Origin: Lachnospiraceae bacterium
GTDB taxonomy: Bacteria > Bacillota > Clostridia > Lachnospirales > Lachnospiraceae
Direction of reading: 5' to 3'
Length of the DNA: 33,829 nt
Assembly: GCA_017470935.1 (NCBI GenBank)
Contig: JAFUXG010000038.1
Coordinates: 1-33,829 of the forward strand
Shown here: positions 23,162 through 31,949 of the stretch, piece by piece
Layout: every line of letters begins with the position of its first letter
How positions within the stretch are numbered: the first letter of the stretch is position 1
The notes under the pieces: model-generated
The model's database searches: none
What the model was told of the DNA's origin: nothing
What the model saw: the letters and a program-made list of their open reading frames with translations, nothing else
Translations under genes and position numbers: made by a program

Positions 23162-23221
23162 CCTTGGTGCTGCAGGAATACGTTATTGTGAGTGAATAAG
23201 TAATTGCAGGAGGTATAGATT

Positions 23222-24571
23222 ATGTCATTTCCAAAGGATTTTCTCTGGGGAGCTGCAACAGCGGCTTATCAGATCGAGGGGGCTTACAACGAGGACGGAA
23301 GAGGACCCAGCATATGGGACAAGTATTCTGCCTATCATGGAAATACAAGATATAATGAGACGGGGCATGTGGCAGATGACCACTATCACAGAGTGGATGA
23401 GGACATTGCCATAATGAAGGAGATAGGGCTTAAGGCATACCGCTTTTCCATCAGCTGGTCCAGGGTGATTCCGGAGGGGGTAGGAAAGGTTAATGAAAAG
23501 GGACTTAAATTCTATTCTGACCTGGTGGACAAGCTGATTGCAGCGGGAATCGAGCCTATTGCAACCCTCTATCACTGGGATTATCCCTATGCACTTCACA
23601 GAAAGGGTGCGTGGCTGAATGACGACAGCTCCGAGTGGTTCCTTGAATATACCAGGGTGGTGGTTGATGCACTGTCCGACAGGGTAAGATACTGGGCTAC
23701 CATCAATGAGCCCCAGTGTGTGTTAGGGTGTGGTTACTGGGGAGGCTTTCATGCACCATTTCAACAGGCACAGCCCTGTGATCTTTTGATAATGGGCAGG
23801 AATGTGCTATTATCACATGGAAAGGCGGCTAACTATATTAGGAATCACGCAAAGAAGACACCGATAATCGGCTTTACCCCAATCGGGCCTTCATATATAC
23901 CCAAGGATGATTCGGCAGAAGCGATTGAGGAGGCAAGAAGAAAGACCTTTTCCACTGAGGGAGAGGGCTTTACATTCAGCTTAAGCTATTGGTCAGATCC
24001 GGTATTCTTAGGGAAATACCCTGATGAGTTATACGAGGATTATGGAGATATGGTGCCGGAGTTCACTGATGAGGAGTGGAAGCTGGTTACAGAGCCACTT
24101 GATTATTATGGCACTAACATTTACTATTCCCAGGGAGGTCCTAAGGGTGTTGAGGGCTATCCGGAGAACCGTTACCAGGGTGCGCCGGAGTCCCATATCG
24201 GATGGATTGTTGCACCGGAGGTCATGTACTGGTCTGCCAAGTTCTTATATGAGCGATACGGAAAGCCTATTATGATAACGGAGAATGGTATGGCGGAGCA
24301 TGACTGGATATGCCTTGACGGCAAGGTGCATGATACATACCGTATTGATTACACCCACAGATATCTCAAGGAGTTCAGGCGTGCGGCGGAGGATGGAGTT
24401 CCCCTTGTGGGCTATCTTCACTGGTCGCTGATGGATAACTACGAGTGGGCTGAAGGCTACACTATGCGCTTTGGACTTGTGTATGTGGATTACGGGACCT
24501 TGAAGCGCACCATCAAGGATTCCGGATACTGGTACAGGGATGTGATCGAGAGCAATGGGGAGAAGCTGTGA
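23222..24571 (+). CDS. GH1 beta-glucosidase (449 aa)
   Basis: A cytoplasmic family 1 glycoside hydrolase acting on beta-glucosides or other beta-linked disaccharides. It opens with FPKDFLWGAATAAYQIEGA. The acid/base glutamate is E163 in ATINEP and the nucleophile is E354 in ITENG. The aglycone/glycone pocket residues HWDYP and WSLMDNYEWAEGY are in place, the latter with the glycone-binding E-W pair. The length is normal. There is no signal peptide and no phosphoryl-glucoside signature that I can judge, so 6-phospho specificity cannot be ruled out by eye. A GCAGGAGG site precedes ATG 23222. It appears monocistronic, with its own terminator. Confidence 0.95.
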   Translation: MSFPKDFLWGAATAAYQIEGAYNEDGRGPSIWDKYSAYHGNTRYNETGHVADDHYHRVDEDIAIMKEIGLKAYRFSISWSRVIPEGVGKVNEKGLKFYSDLVDKLIAAGIEPIATLYHWDYPYALHRKGAWLNDDSSEWFLEYTRVVVDALSDRVRYWATINEPQCVLGCGYWGGFHAPFQQAQPCDLLIMGRNVLLSHGKAANYIRNHAKKTPIIGFTPIGPSYIPKDDSAEAIEEARRKTFSTEGEGFTFSLSYWSDPVFLGKYPDELYEDYGDMVPEFTDEEWKLVTEPLDYYGTNIYYSQGGPKGVEGYPENRYQGAPESHIGWIVAPEVMYWSAKFLYERYGKPIMITENGMAEHDWICLDGKVHDTYRIDYTHRYLKEFRRAAEDGVPLVGYLHWSLMDNYEWAEGYTMRFGLVYVDYGTLKRTIKDSGYWYRDVIESNGEKL

Positions 24572-24599
24572 GTAGATATTGGTTATTAAAATGTTTGAT

Positions 24600-24637
24600 A
24601 GGGAAGCTGCTTTTAACAAGGCAGTTTCCTTTTTTTG
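24600..24637 (+). terminator. Rho-independent terminator of the beta-glucosidase gene
   Basis: AGGGAAGCTGC pairs with GCAGTTTCCT (with G-U pairs) around the loop TTTTAACAAG, followed by a T-rich tail at 24631-24637. Confidence 0.75.
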
Positions 24638-24686
24638 ATTTTTGAGAAAGCTATAATAATAGTTTGAAATGGCCTGCTAAATTTAG

Positions 24687-24715
24687 TTGATATGGAAACG
24701 AGATAATTGTATAAT
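24687..24715 (+). promoter_or_regulatory. Orphan strong promoter before the hsdR relic
   Basis: TTGATA at 24687-24692, a 17-nt spacer, and TATAAT at 24710-24715. It is followed by a 12-codon ORF (ATG 24719) and then the hsdR relic. It may now drive the 208-aa gene at 25259. Confidence 0.55.
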
Positions 24716-24807
24716 AAATGACAGAAAATAACAAATTACAGTGTCTGATTGTATAAGAAACTACAAAAAATGTCACAAGAATAAAAGAATCGCATGGTAA
24801 CATCTGG

Positions 24808-25208
24808 TTGGCAGGATTTCTTTATCTGGTTGATAGGACAGCGTTAGGCGATCAGACGATGGATACATTTAAGGATGTCAGACTTGAAGACCTTAAATCA
24901 CTTAATCAACTATATGACCTTATCATTGTAGATGAAGCGCATCGTGGCTACATACTAGATCGTGAGATGGGGGATGCGATTATCGTACCGCTGTTATTGA
25001 CGGATATCTGTGTGAGCATGATGCACCACATATTATCACAACAGAGCTTAGCCGCGATGGAATAACATTTGAAGCGGGGAGTATAGCGCCGATATACGAT
25101 CCGGTGACTAACACAGTGACAAATAGTGCTGAGCTTCCATTGTCTGATAGTAGTAATGATGAATCTGATATGCAGCGGGACAGTGATAATAATATCACAT
25201 TGTCGTAA
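24808..25208 (+). pseudogene. Relic of a type I restriction enzyme R subunit (hsdR)
   Basis: The first piece reads LVDRTALGDQTMDTF, LEDLKSLNQ and then LIIVDEAHRGYILDREM, the Walker B (DEAH) region of HsdR translocases. After about 24985 the frame changes and the text resumes with AVIDGYLCEHDAPHI, then GITFEAGSIAPIYDPVT, which in the family lies about 60 residues further on, past motif III. It ends at a TAA at 25206-25208. The nuclease domain, Walker A region and whole C-terminal half are missing, so it is not functional. No hsdM or hsdS remains nearby. Confidence 0.75.
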
Positions 25209-25258
25209 GAGATTAAAAATGCAGTTGGATTTTATGAAAATTATGCAGGGAGATATTT

Positions 25259-25885
25259 ATGTCAGAGAATAGAAATGATTTATTAGAAAATAAAAAAAAT
25301 GAGATTGTTTCAATTATTGAAAGAACAAGTAGAGAGTTTGGAGAAGAAGGTATCAGCGCGAAAGACATAATGCAGTTTTTTTTAGAAAATGGTGGACTTT
25401 TAATTACACCTCCACAACAAGAACCGTTGCGAGTGCATATGATTACTATAGATTCTTTAAACAATTTCAATAAAGGAGAATCAATTAAACCGGGAAATAT
25501 AAAGTTAAATATTCGACGTCTTATAGAACATATGCCTGATATTACAAGTGCAACAGTTGGAATTACAATGGACATTCCAATCTTGAAAGTATGTGCAGCA
25601 TTAAATATTTGGAAAATGCTTCGGGATGTTATGACTGTCAAGATAACAAAAGTGCAGGCTATAATGCTCATTTCTTTATGGGTAAATTGTGATCAACAGC
25701 ATCGAATCACATTGGAGCAAGGCTTTGACTGTTTTAAATCTCTTTATGAGCAGATAGAAATATCTGAATGTACATGGGAGCAATATATAAATTTAATTAA
25801 CTACTTAGAGAAGATTGACAGTCTGAAACTTAAAAATAATGGGATATGGTTATGTGAATGGGTAAGTAAAAAATATATAAGTTAA
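25259..25885 (+). CDS. Hypothetical protein (208 aa)
   Basis: Starts at ATG 25260-25262 region (25259 by frame) after a CAGGGAGA site. No family is recognised. It is soluble and mainly helical. The last 45 residues (ITLEQGFDCFKSLYEQ to LKLKNNGIWLCEWV) have the look of a winged helix with a wing strand, so DNA binding is possible. It is AT-rich and lies between the hsdR relic and a toxin-antitoxin pair, so it belongs to the accessory patch. No terminator is obvious. Confidence 0.65.
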   Translation: MSENRNDLLENKKNEIVSIIERTSREFGEEGISAKDIMQFFLENGGLLITPPQQEPLRVHMITIDSLNNFNKGESIKPGNIKLNIRRLIEHMPDITSATVGITMDIPILKVCAALNIWKMLRDVMTVKITKVQAIMLISLWVNCDQQHRITLEQGFDCFKSLYEQIEISECTWEQYINLINYLEKIDSLKLKNNGIWLCEWVSKKYIS

Positions 25886-25970
25886 TAATGATATTAAAGT
25901 TTGTGTTGATTGAACCAGATAATTACAATGGAGTTATTGCATACTAAAAAAAGAATAACGATATTTTTGA

Positions 25971-26267
25971 TTATTTATTAAACACATCACTATGTGTACC
26001 TGTTCTAACAAGAGAAAGAACCAGAACATCATTATCAATATAATATACTAAAATCCAGTCTGGTTGTATGTGAAGTTCACGATGGTTATTCCAATTTCCT
26101 GATAATGGATGATCATTATATTCATCTATAAGCTTCTGTTGCTGATTGCCCATAGCAATAAGATGGACAACTTCTTTTAATAAATCTAGATTGTATCCGC
26201 GTTTCTTTGCCTGCTTATAGTCTTTCTTGAATTTGGTTGTCCATGCAACTTCATACTTCTCATTCAT
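25971..26267 (-). CDS. YafQ-type toxin (RelE superfamily mRNA interferase)
   Basis: A toxin of 98 residues, the usual size, that would cut mRNA on the ribosome. The residues known as catalytic in E. coli YafQ have counterparts: H in NDHPLSG, the H-x-x-x-D-W set in ELHIQPDWILVY, and the late H in TGTHSDVF. The start overlaps the stop of the antitoxin by four bases (ATGA), which couples their translation. The gene is intact. Confidence 0.92.
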   Translation of the reverse strand: MNEKYEVAWTTKFKKDYKQAKKRGYNLDLLKEVVHLIAMGNQQQKLIDEYNDHPLSGNWNNHRELHIQPDWILVYYIDNDVLVLSLVRTGTHSDVFNK

Positions 26268-26545
26268 TTATCTAACTCCTCAAATGCGGCATCTATAGTA
26301 TATTTCTTTGTGTTAGGATCTTTGGCGATTCGCTCTGCTTCAAGCATAGCTTCTATAGTTTCTTTGTTGGGAGTGTCCGGAGCATCAAGAGTCACCTCAA
26401 AAGGGAAGCCGCCTACTCTTACAGCTTTTCTTAAAAATACATTGATAGCAGTACCAAGATTCATTCCCAGCGCACTAAAAAGAGCTTCGCTTTGCGCGCG
26501 TAATTCAGAATCCATACGATAAGTGTAATTGGATGTGTTAGCCAT
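26264..26545 (-). CDS. RelB/DinJ-type antitoxin (93 aa)
   Basis: Partner of the downstream YafQ-type toxin. The N-terminal ribbon-helix-helix has TYRMDSELRAQSEALFSALGMNLGTAINVFLRKAV-like features (residues about 6-40), typical of RelB/DinJ, and FPFEVTL follows. The C-terminal tail binds the toxin. I choose the ATG at 26545 because an AAGGAGG site lies 8 nt upstream; the longer in-frame start at 26584 lacks one. The antitoxin-toxin complex would be expected to repress its own promoter. Confidence 0.92.
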   Translation of the reverse strand: MANTSNYTYRMDSELRAQSEALFSALGMNLGTAINVFLRKAVRVGGFPFEVTLDAPDTPNKETIEAMLEAERIAKDPNTKKYTIDAAFEELDK

Positions 26546-26568
26546 GTCGGTATCCTCCTTGAATAATC

Positions 26569-26596
26569 TGCACATTAATTGCATTGCATCTGTGCA
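26569..26596. promoter_or_regulatory. Candidate operator of the toxin-antitoxin operon
   Basis: TGCACA at 26569-26574 and TGTGCA at 26591-26596, separated by 16 bases. It lies between the TA -10 box and the antitoxin ribosome site, a typical location for autorepression by a ribbon-helix-helix antitoxin. Confidence 0.45.
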
Positions 26597-26598
26597 TA

Positions 26599-26627
26599 AT
26601 ATTACGATATTTTCATTATAAAATCAA
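26599..26627 (-). promoter_or_regulatory. Promoter of the toxin-antitoxin operon
   Basis: On the minus strand: TTGATT (26627-26622), a 17-nt spacer, and TAATAT (26604-26599). Confidence 0.5.
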
Positions 26628-26855
26628 GTGCAAATCACAGAAAATAAAAGTCGTTTTATTAAAATGGTGCCAATACATTTTCGGATTAGAATTATCGATA
26701 CTTATGAACCGGTTGATTATAGTAAATATATTGTGGGTCATAAAGCACAGGATAAATTGTCTTCTGATAGATGAAATGATATGGATATAAGATTAGTATT
26801 CTTGCAAAATCGTAAGAAACATAGTCACTATAAAGTCACTTTGACACTGTATAAT

Positions 26856-26885
26856 AGGGTATAGCCAAAAAGCTATGCCCTTTTT
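26856..26885 (+). terminator. Terminator-like hairpin
   Basis: AGGGTATAGC / GCTATGCCCT (one G-U pair), loop CAAAAA, followed by T5. No intact plus-strand gene ends nearby; it probably closed a gene now decayed. Confidence 0.7.
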
Positions 26886-26998
26886 GATGCCTGTTTCTTA
26901 GGGACTTGAAGTGCGAACAACATATTTCTTTATAAATATTAAACTTCCTTACGATTTTCTTAAGAATCATTAAAGTTGTAGATTTTTCAAAAGCTTGG

Positions 26999-27007
26999 TG
27001 TTATACT
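26999..27007 (+). promoter_or_regulatory. Extended -10 promoter of the ABC uptake operon
   Basis: TG at 26999-27000, one base, then TATACT at 27002-27007; the -35 region is weak. The leader is about 140 nt. Confidence 0.5.
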
Positions 27008-27030
27008 TCCGAATGGAAGATGTGTAATTC

Positions 27031-27046
27031 GTGTGAAAATTCACAC
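27031..27046. promoter_or_regulatory. Palindromic operator candidate in the ABC operon leader
   Basis: GTGTGAA-AA-TTCACAC, a perfect 7-bp palindrome with a 2-nt centre, about 18-33 nt after the predicted transcription start. A dimeric regulator binding here could act as a roadblock. The regulator is not in the window. Confidence 0.45.
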
Positions 27047-27154
27047 ATATAGAAAGCGATATTGCTACATTTAAAAGAGAAGATGAAAAACATGGGGACG
27101 AAGCTCCACATGAAATGATCAAAAAACATAGCGTGTTTTTTAAGGAGGGACAAC

Positions 27155-29860
27155 ATGAATAAATCATTATGGAAAAAGCCTGCGGCTCTTGGACTTGCAT
27201 TTACAATGGTGCTTTCCCTGACGGCCTGTGGCGGAGGTAAGGGGACTAAGGGAGGAAGCTCTGATTCATCCGGAAAGGATTACGGAGACGTGAAGAATAT
27301 GGTGTTCTCCGGAACAGAGCTTGATATGAGTGAGATCAAGGGAGATCCGGGCTCATTTGTTGTAAGCGGAGACAAGATATACTTTGTGTCTACCGAGTGG
27401 CCGGAGTATGATGATGAAATGTATAATGATGCGGAAGGTGCTGATAATACTGAGGAGATTTCTGAGGATGGAGCGGCTGATGCTTCTGCTGCAGAGGATG
27501 CTTCTGAAGGTGATGACAAGGGCTCTGGCGAGGATGCGGGAGAAGGCACAGACAATAAGGAGGAAGAGACTACAGAGAGTGAACCTGTGGGCTCCTTGGA
27601 AAAGGTTGGGGAGGATATGACAGGTCTTGGAACTGCAGAGGATTCCACTGAGGCTTCTGAGGACAAGAAGGATGATACAGATACTGCTACGGAGGCAGAG
27701 GCTTCAAAAGAGGATGCAGACACAACAGAGGCTGCGGATTCTGAGACTTCATCAGAGGAATCTGGAGAAGGAACAGCTTCAGTATCTGACGAAGGCAGCT
27801 CTGAGAGTGATGTGATAACAGATGAGGAGATTGCTTCCTATGATGACATTCAGGCAACCACAAGAATCTATTCTATGAATCTTGACTGCACCGGTATTAC
27901 AGAGATATGCCAGCCTTCCCTTGAAAATAATGAATATATTAACTATCTTATAGTTGGAAATGATGGTAAGCTGATGCTATATACCAGCTTGTGGGATGAC
28001 AAGACAGAGAAGCAGTCTTATTATATATCAGCCTTAGATGACAGCGGCAATATTACAGACCGTGTTGACATTACTAAGAATCTTGGCCTAAGTGATGATA
28101 CATATGTGAGCAAGGTGTTAATGGATGGTAAGGGTAACCTTATTGTAATGACGGAACAGAGTGCGATCATATTGGACAACAGCTATAACAAGGTCGCAGA
28201 GGTCAAATCTGACAACGAAAGCTGGATAGAAGGTGCCGCCAAGACATTGAACGGTGATATCGTCTGCGGATCATCAGGAGAGAACAATGCAGTTGCACAG
28301 GTACTGGATGTAGAGAACAAGAAATTTGGTGAGAAATACAATCTTGACATTGCATATTTTAACAGCTCAGATGCTCTTATGAACGGAAGCGGTGAATATG
28401 ATTTCTTCTATAAGGATGATCAGGGAATATACGGCTATTCCCTTAATGACAAGAAGACAACAAAGCTTTTGGACTATGTTGCTTCAGAGATAGATTCCAA
28501 CAACAGCTACGGTATAATTCCTCTTACGCAGGATAGCATGATAGGAACAGGCTGGAATGATGAGACTGGAAAGAGTATAATAACTGTATATACAAAGATT
28601 GATCCTTCTGAGGTTAAGGATAAGATTTCCATAACAATGGGCTCCCTGTGGGGAACAGATGATACCATAAGAAGTGCAGCCATTAAGTTCAATAAGGAAA
28701 ATGACAAGTATCGTATTGAATTCAAGGATTTCAACGATAATTTCGAGAGCATGGAGGATGCCCAGGCAAAGATGAATGCCGAGATTGCTGCAGGTAATGT
28801 TCCTGATATTCTTGATCTTAACGGGCTTCCCTTCCAGCAATATGTTTCTAAGGGGATTTTAGAGGATCTTACTCCATACTATGAGAAGGATGATACTGTT
28901 AAGAAGGAGGATATTCTTCCTTCAGTTGAGAAAGCTATGGAGATCGACGGAAAGCTCTACTATGTAGCGCCAAGCTTCGGACTTAATACTCTTATTGCAA
29001 CTAAGAAGGATGTGGGGGATAAGACAGGCTGGACCTTTGATGAGTTAAAGCAGGTGCTTGAAGAGAAGGGTAATGGTGTGAGACCATTTTACAGCGAGAA
29101 TAAGGTGGATATCCTTAACAACTTCCTCTATTCTTCTATTGATGATTATATTGACTGGACCACCGGTAAATGCAGATTCGACAGCGACGATTTCAAATCC
29201 GTTCTTGAGATAGCAGGCGGCGGTGTAGATGAGGAGATGGATTACAGCGAGGATTCTCCAAGCATGCCTTCACTTATCAAGGAAGGAAAGGTGCTTTTGG
29301 CAGACGGCGGATGGTTTGAGCCGGACAACGTACAGCTTTTCAAGAAAATGTTCAATGGAGATATCAATCTTATAGGTTATCCGTGTGAGGATAAAAATGG
29401 CTCGTATTTCTCATTTAGCACCCAGCTTGGTATATACTCTAAGTCTGAGGTAAAGGAGGGAGCATGGGAGTTCATTAAAACTCTTATGACCAAGGATTAC
29501 CAGGCAAGCGGCGGACATATATGGAGCACGCCTACCAACAAGGATGCCTTTGAGGCATATATGAAGACCAAGACTGCTACAAAGGCTTATACTGATGAGT
29601 ATGGCAATAAGATTGAGCCTAATGACAACTCATGGGGCTGGGATGACCTGGATGTTAAGATCGGACCTCTTTCTGCAGACGAGGAGAAGATATTCCGCGA
29701 CCTTGTTGACAACACAACAAAGGTAACCTCGGATAACAGCGCCATAATGAATATCATAACTGAGGAGGCAAAGAACTACTTCAGTGGGCAGAAGGGGCTT
29801 GACGAGACGGCAGACATTATTCAGAATCGTGTTACGACATACGTTAATGAGAATCGGTAA
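27155..29860 (+). CDS. Extracellular solute-binding lipoprotein with propeller-like domain and acidic insert (901 aa)
   Basis: A cell-surface lipoprotein with lipobox LSLTAC and the lipidated cysteine at residue 25. Residues about 45-490 look like repeated beta strands of a propeller (SGDKIYFVS, TRIYSMNLDCTG, GKLMLYTS, GNLIVMTEQ). They are interrupted at about 85-230 by a low-complexity segment made almost wholly of D, E, S, T, A and G. Residues about 490-901 are a family 1 solute-binding domain (ITMGSLWGTDDTIRSAAIKF, AEIAAGNVPDILDLNG, MEIDGKLYYVAPSFG, LADGGWFEPDN) as used for oligosaccharides. At 901 residues it is roughly twice the usual length. A GGAGG site precedes ATG 27155. Two permease genes follow at once, so it is the binding protein of that importer. 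The substrate is unknown. Confidence 0.9.
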   Translation: MNKSLWKKPAALGLAFTMVLSLTACGGGKGTKGGSSDSSGKDYGDVKNMVFSGTELDMSEIKGDPGSFVVSGDKIYFVSTEWPEYDDEMYNDAEGADNTEEISEDGAADASAAEDASEGDDKGSGEDAGEGTDNKEEETTESEPVGSLEKVGEDMTGLGTAEDSTEASEDKKDDTDTATEAEASKEDADTTEAADSETSSEESGEGTASVSDEGSSESDVITDEEIASYDDIQATTRIYSMNLDCTGITEICQPSLENNEYINYLIVGNDGKLMLYTSLWDDKTEKQSYYISALDDSGNITDRVDITKNLGLSDDTYVSKVLMDGKGNLIVMTEQSAIILDNSYNKVAEVKSDNESWIEGAAKTLNGDIVCGSSGENNAVAQVLDVENKKFGEKYNLDIAYFNSSDALMNGSGEYDFFYKDDQGIYGYSLNDKKTTKLLDYVASEIDSNNSYGIIPLTQDSMIGTGWNDETGKSIITVYTKIDPSEVKDKISITMGSLWGTDDTIRSAAIKFNKENDKYRIEFKDFNDNFESMEDAQAKMNAEIAAGNVPDILDLNGLPFQQYVSKGILEDLTPYYEKDDTVKKEDILPSVEKAMEIDGKLYYVAPSFGLNTLIATKKDVGDKTGWTFDELKQVLEEKGNGVRPFYSENKVDILNNFLYSSIDDYIDWTTGKCRFDSDDFKSVLEIAGGGVDEEMDYSEDSPSMPSLIKEGKVLLADGGWFEPDNVQLFKKMFNGDINLIGYPCEDKNGSYFSFSTQLGIYSKSEVKEGAWEFIKTLMTKDYQASGGHIWSTPTNKDAFEAYMKTKTATKAYTDEYGNKIEPNDNSWGWDDLDVKIGPLSADEEKIFRDLVDNTTKVTSDNSAIMNIITEEAKNYFSGQKGLDETADIIQNRVTTYVNENR

Positions 29861-29895
29861 AATTATAATAATATAAGAGAAATGAGAATAGCAGA

Positions 29896-30807
29896 ATGAA
29901 GAAGCAACTTGTGACGGAAGACGGGATTACATATAAGAAGCATAGTATGATCAGGAAGGATAAGAAGAATTCCATTCTATATATGCTGCCTAGCTTACTG
30001 GGTATACTGGTGTTCTTTCTGCTACCCTTTTTGGTGGTAATATACTATGCTGTTGTGGATAATCCCATAAGCCATCAGTTTGTGGGACTTGATAATTTCA
30101 TTCGTATAATACAGAATTCTTCATTTCAACAGGCAGCAAAGAACACTGCAACCTTTTCCCTGGTTGCAGTGCCTCTTGCTGTTATATTGTCTTTGGGAAT
30201 GGCGCTGATATTGGAGGAGAATATTCCGATGAAGAGCCAGTTCCGTACATTTTTCTTAAGTCCTATGATGGTGCCGGTGGCATCCATCGTTTTGATATGG
30301 CAGGTGCTGTTTGATTATAATGGTGCCATTAATGAGTTCGTAAAGCTCCTTGGGGGAGCACCTGTTGACTGGTTCAAGTCAAGCTACAGCCAGGTGGTGG
30401 TTGTAATACTTTTTCTTTGGAAGAATCTTGGGTATAACATGATACTGTTCATGTCAGCGCTTGCTGCAATTCCAAGGGATGTGTTGGAGGTTGCAACCTT
30501 AGAGAGTGCAACCGAATTTCAGAAATTCTGGTACATCAAGCTAAGATACCTTTCATCTACAATTTTGTTCGTGGCGATCCTGTCACTTATCAACTCCTTT
30601 AAGGTGTTCAGGGAGGTCTATCTTCTTGCGGGTGATTATCCCTATGATTCATTATATATGCTGCAGCATTTTATGAATAATACATTTAAATCCTTAGATT
30701 ACCAGAAGCTTTCGGCTGCGGCAATAATCATGGGTATTGTTATGTGTATTGTAATCGGATTCCTGTTCTTTGCAGAGGATCACTACGGAAAGGATGTGGA
30801 AGGCTGA
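29896..30807 (+). CDS. ABC sugar permease, MalF/UgpA type (303 aa)
   Basis: An integral membrane permease with six predicted segments, the first at about residues 27-50 (LYMLPSLLGILVFFLLPFLVVIYY). The EAA loop that docks the ATPase is present in somewhat divergent form (LEVATLESATEFQKFWYIKL; the usual glycine is replaced by serine). It lies 35 nt after the binding-protein gene and overlaps the next permease by one base. The ribosome site (GAGAAATGAG) is weak. It pairs with the next gene product to form the channel. Confidence 0.93.
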   Translation: MKKQLVTEDGITYKKHSMIRKDKKNSILYMLPSLLGILVFFLLPFLVVIYYAVVDNPISHQFVGLDNFIRIIQNSSFQQAAKNTATFSLVAVPLAVILSLGMALILEENIPMKSQFRTFFLSPMMVPVASIVLIWQVLFDYNGAINEFVKLLGGAPVDWFKSSYSQVVVVILFLWKNLGYNMILFMSALAAIPRDVLEVATLESATEFQKFWYIKLRYLSSTILFVAILSLINSFKVFREVYLLAGDYPYDSLYMLQHFMNNTFKSLDYQKLSAAAIIMGIVMCIVIGFLFFAEDHYGKDVEG

Positions 30808-31802
30808 TGGAGGATACAACAAGGATGGAAAAGCAGATAAATGATTCAGAGACTGTAGTGCTGTCACGACGTGAGAAGCGTAAGGAAAGAAGAATAAGAA
30901 ATGCTAAGAAGAGACATTTTGCAAAGAAGCTTGTTCTCACATTCATTGCGGCAGCATTTGCTATATCATTTCTTCTTCCCACAATTTTGACCATGGCTAA
31001 TTCCTTCATGTCAAGTGCGGAGATATCCAGCAACTATGGTGTGATTTTCAATAAATATAAGCAGCTGGACTACGGAGAGAAGGATACAGATTATGTTGCG
31101 GAGAAGGTTAACTTAAAGCTCATACCGGACATGGTGGATTTCTCCCAGTATTCCACAGTTCTTTTGAAGAGCCCACAGTATTTGCTTAAGTTCTGGAACT
31201 CAGTAATACTGGTGATTCCCATCATGATCCTTCAGATATTGGTAGCGCTTGGGGCGGCCTACAGCTTTATGAGATTCCGAAGCAAAAGGCGGGAGGTGCT
31301 CTTCTTCATGTATGTGGCGGTGATGCTGATGCCATTTCAGGTAACGCTGGTGCCCAACTATATTGTGGCAGACTGGCTGCATATATTGGATACCAGGTGG
31401 TCCATCATACTGCCGGGAATATTCGCACCATTTAGTGTGTATCTTCTTACAAAGTTTATGAGAAGGATTCCGGATTCGCTGATTGAGGCGGCACAGCTGG
31501 ACGGGGCTGATGAGTGGCAGATATTTACCAAGGTGTGCGTACCACTTTGTAAGGGTCCCATTGCATCAGTGGCTATCCTGGTGTTTATAGATTACTGGAA
31601 TATGGTGGAGCAGCCCCTTATCATGCTTTCAGATGGAGACATGCACCCGCTTTCTGTATTCCTGTCAAAGATTAATACGGGTGAGGTTGGACTTGCATTT
31701 GCTGTTGCCACCATTTACATGGTGCCTACAATATTGATCTTCCTCTATGGGGAGGAGTATCTGGTGGACGGTATATCGTACTCAGGCAGTGTTAAGGGAT
31801 GA
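30807..31802 (+). CDS. ABC sugar permease, MalG type (331 aa)
   Basis: The second permease subunit. The N-terminal 35 residues are highly basic (SRREKRKERRIRNAKKR) and cytoplasmic, then come about six membrane segments. The EAA loop is canonical: EAAQLDGADEWQIFTKVCVP. Between the first two segments is an extracytoplasmic stretch of about 70 residues, longer than usual. The start at 30807 shares one base with the preceding stop (TGATG) and has GGAAGG upstream. No ATPase gene follows, so the importer must use one encoded elsewhere, such as an MsmK-type shared ATPase, as is common in Firmicutes. Confidence 0.92.
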   Translation: MEDTTRMEKQINDSETVVLSRREKRKERRIRNAKKRHFAKKLVLTFIAAAFAISFLLPTILTMANSFMSSAEISSNYGVIFNKYKQLDYGEKDTDYVAEKVNLKLIPDMVDFSQYSTVLLKSPQYLLKFWNSVILVIPIMILQILVALGAAYSFMRFRSKRREVLFFMYVAVMLMPFQVTLVPNYIVADWLHILDTRWSIILPGIFAPFSVYLLTKFMRRIPDSLIEAAQLDGADEWQIFTKVCVPLCKGPIASVAILVFIDYWNMVEQPLIMLSDGDMHPLSVFLSKINTGEVGLAFAVATIYMVPTILIFLYGEEYLVDGISYSGSVKG

Positions 31803-31949
31803 TCTGTCACAGGGTATGATCAAGATATTAAATGTATTATATCTAAGCTAAGACTAATTATGAGCATTTATATATAAGGTGCAGCGCAGCACCAGGGCGC
31901 AGGCATACACTTCGGGCTTAATATTATATGGGAATATAAGGAGGACGAA

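Larger units (their letters stand above)
26546..27154. other. 609-nt gap: TA promoter/operator, terminator hairpin, ABC-operon leader
   Basis: No convincing gene. From left to right it holds the antitoxin ribosome site, an inverted repeat at 26569-26596, the minus-strand TA promoter, a 36-codon ORF without a ribosome site (ATG 26664), a terminator-like hairpin at 26856-26885, an extended -10 promoter at 26999-27007, a palindrome at 27031-27046, and a hairpin AAAAAACA/TGTTTTTT at 27121-27141 directly before the AAGGAGG site. Confidence 0.6.

Noticed and set aside
26664-26774. 36-codon ORF starting MVPIHFRIRI
   Set aside because: No ribosome site and no recognisable family; at most the decayed end of a lost gene.
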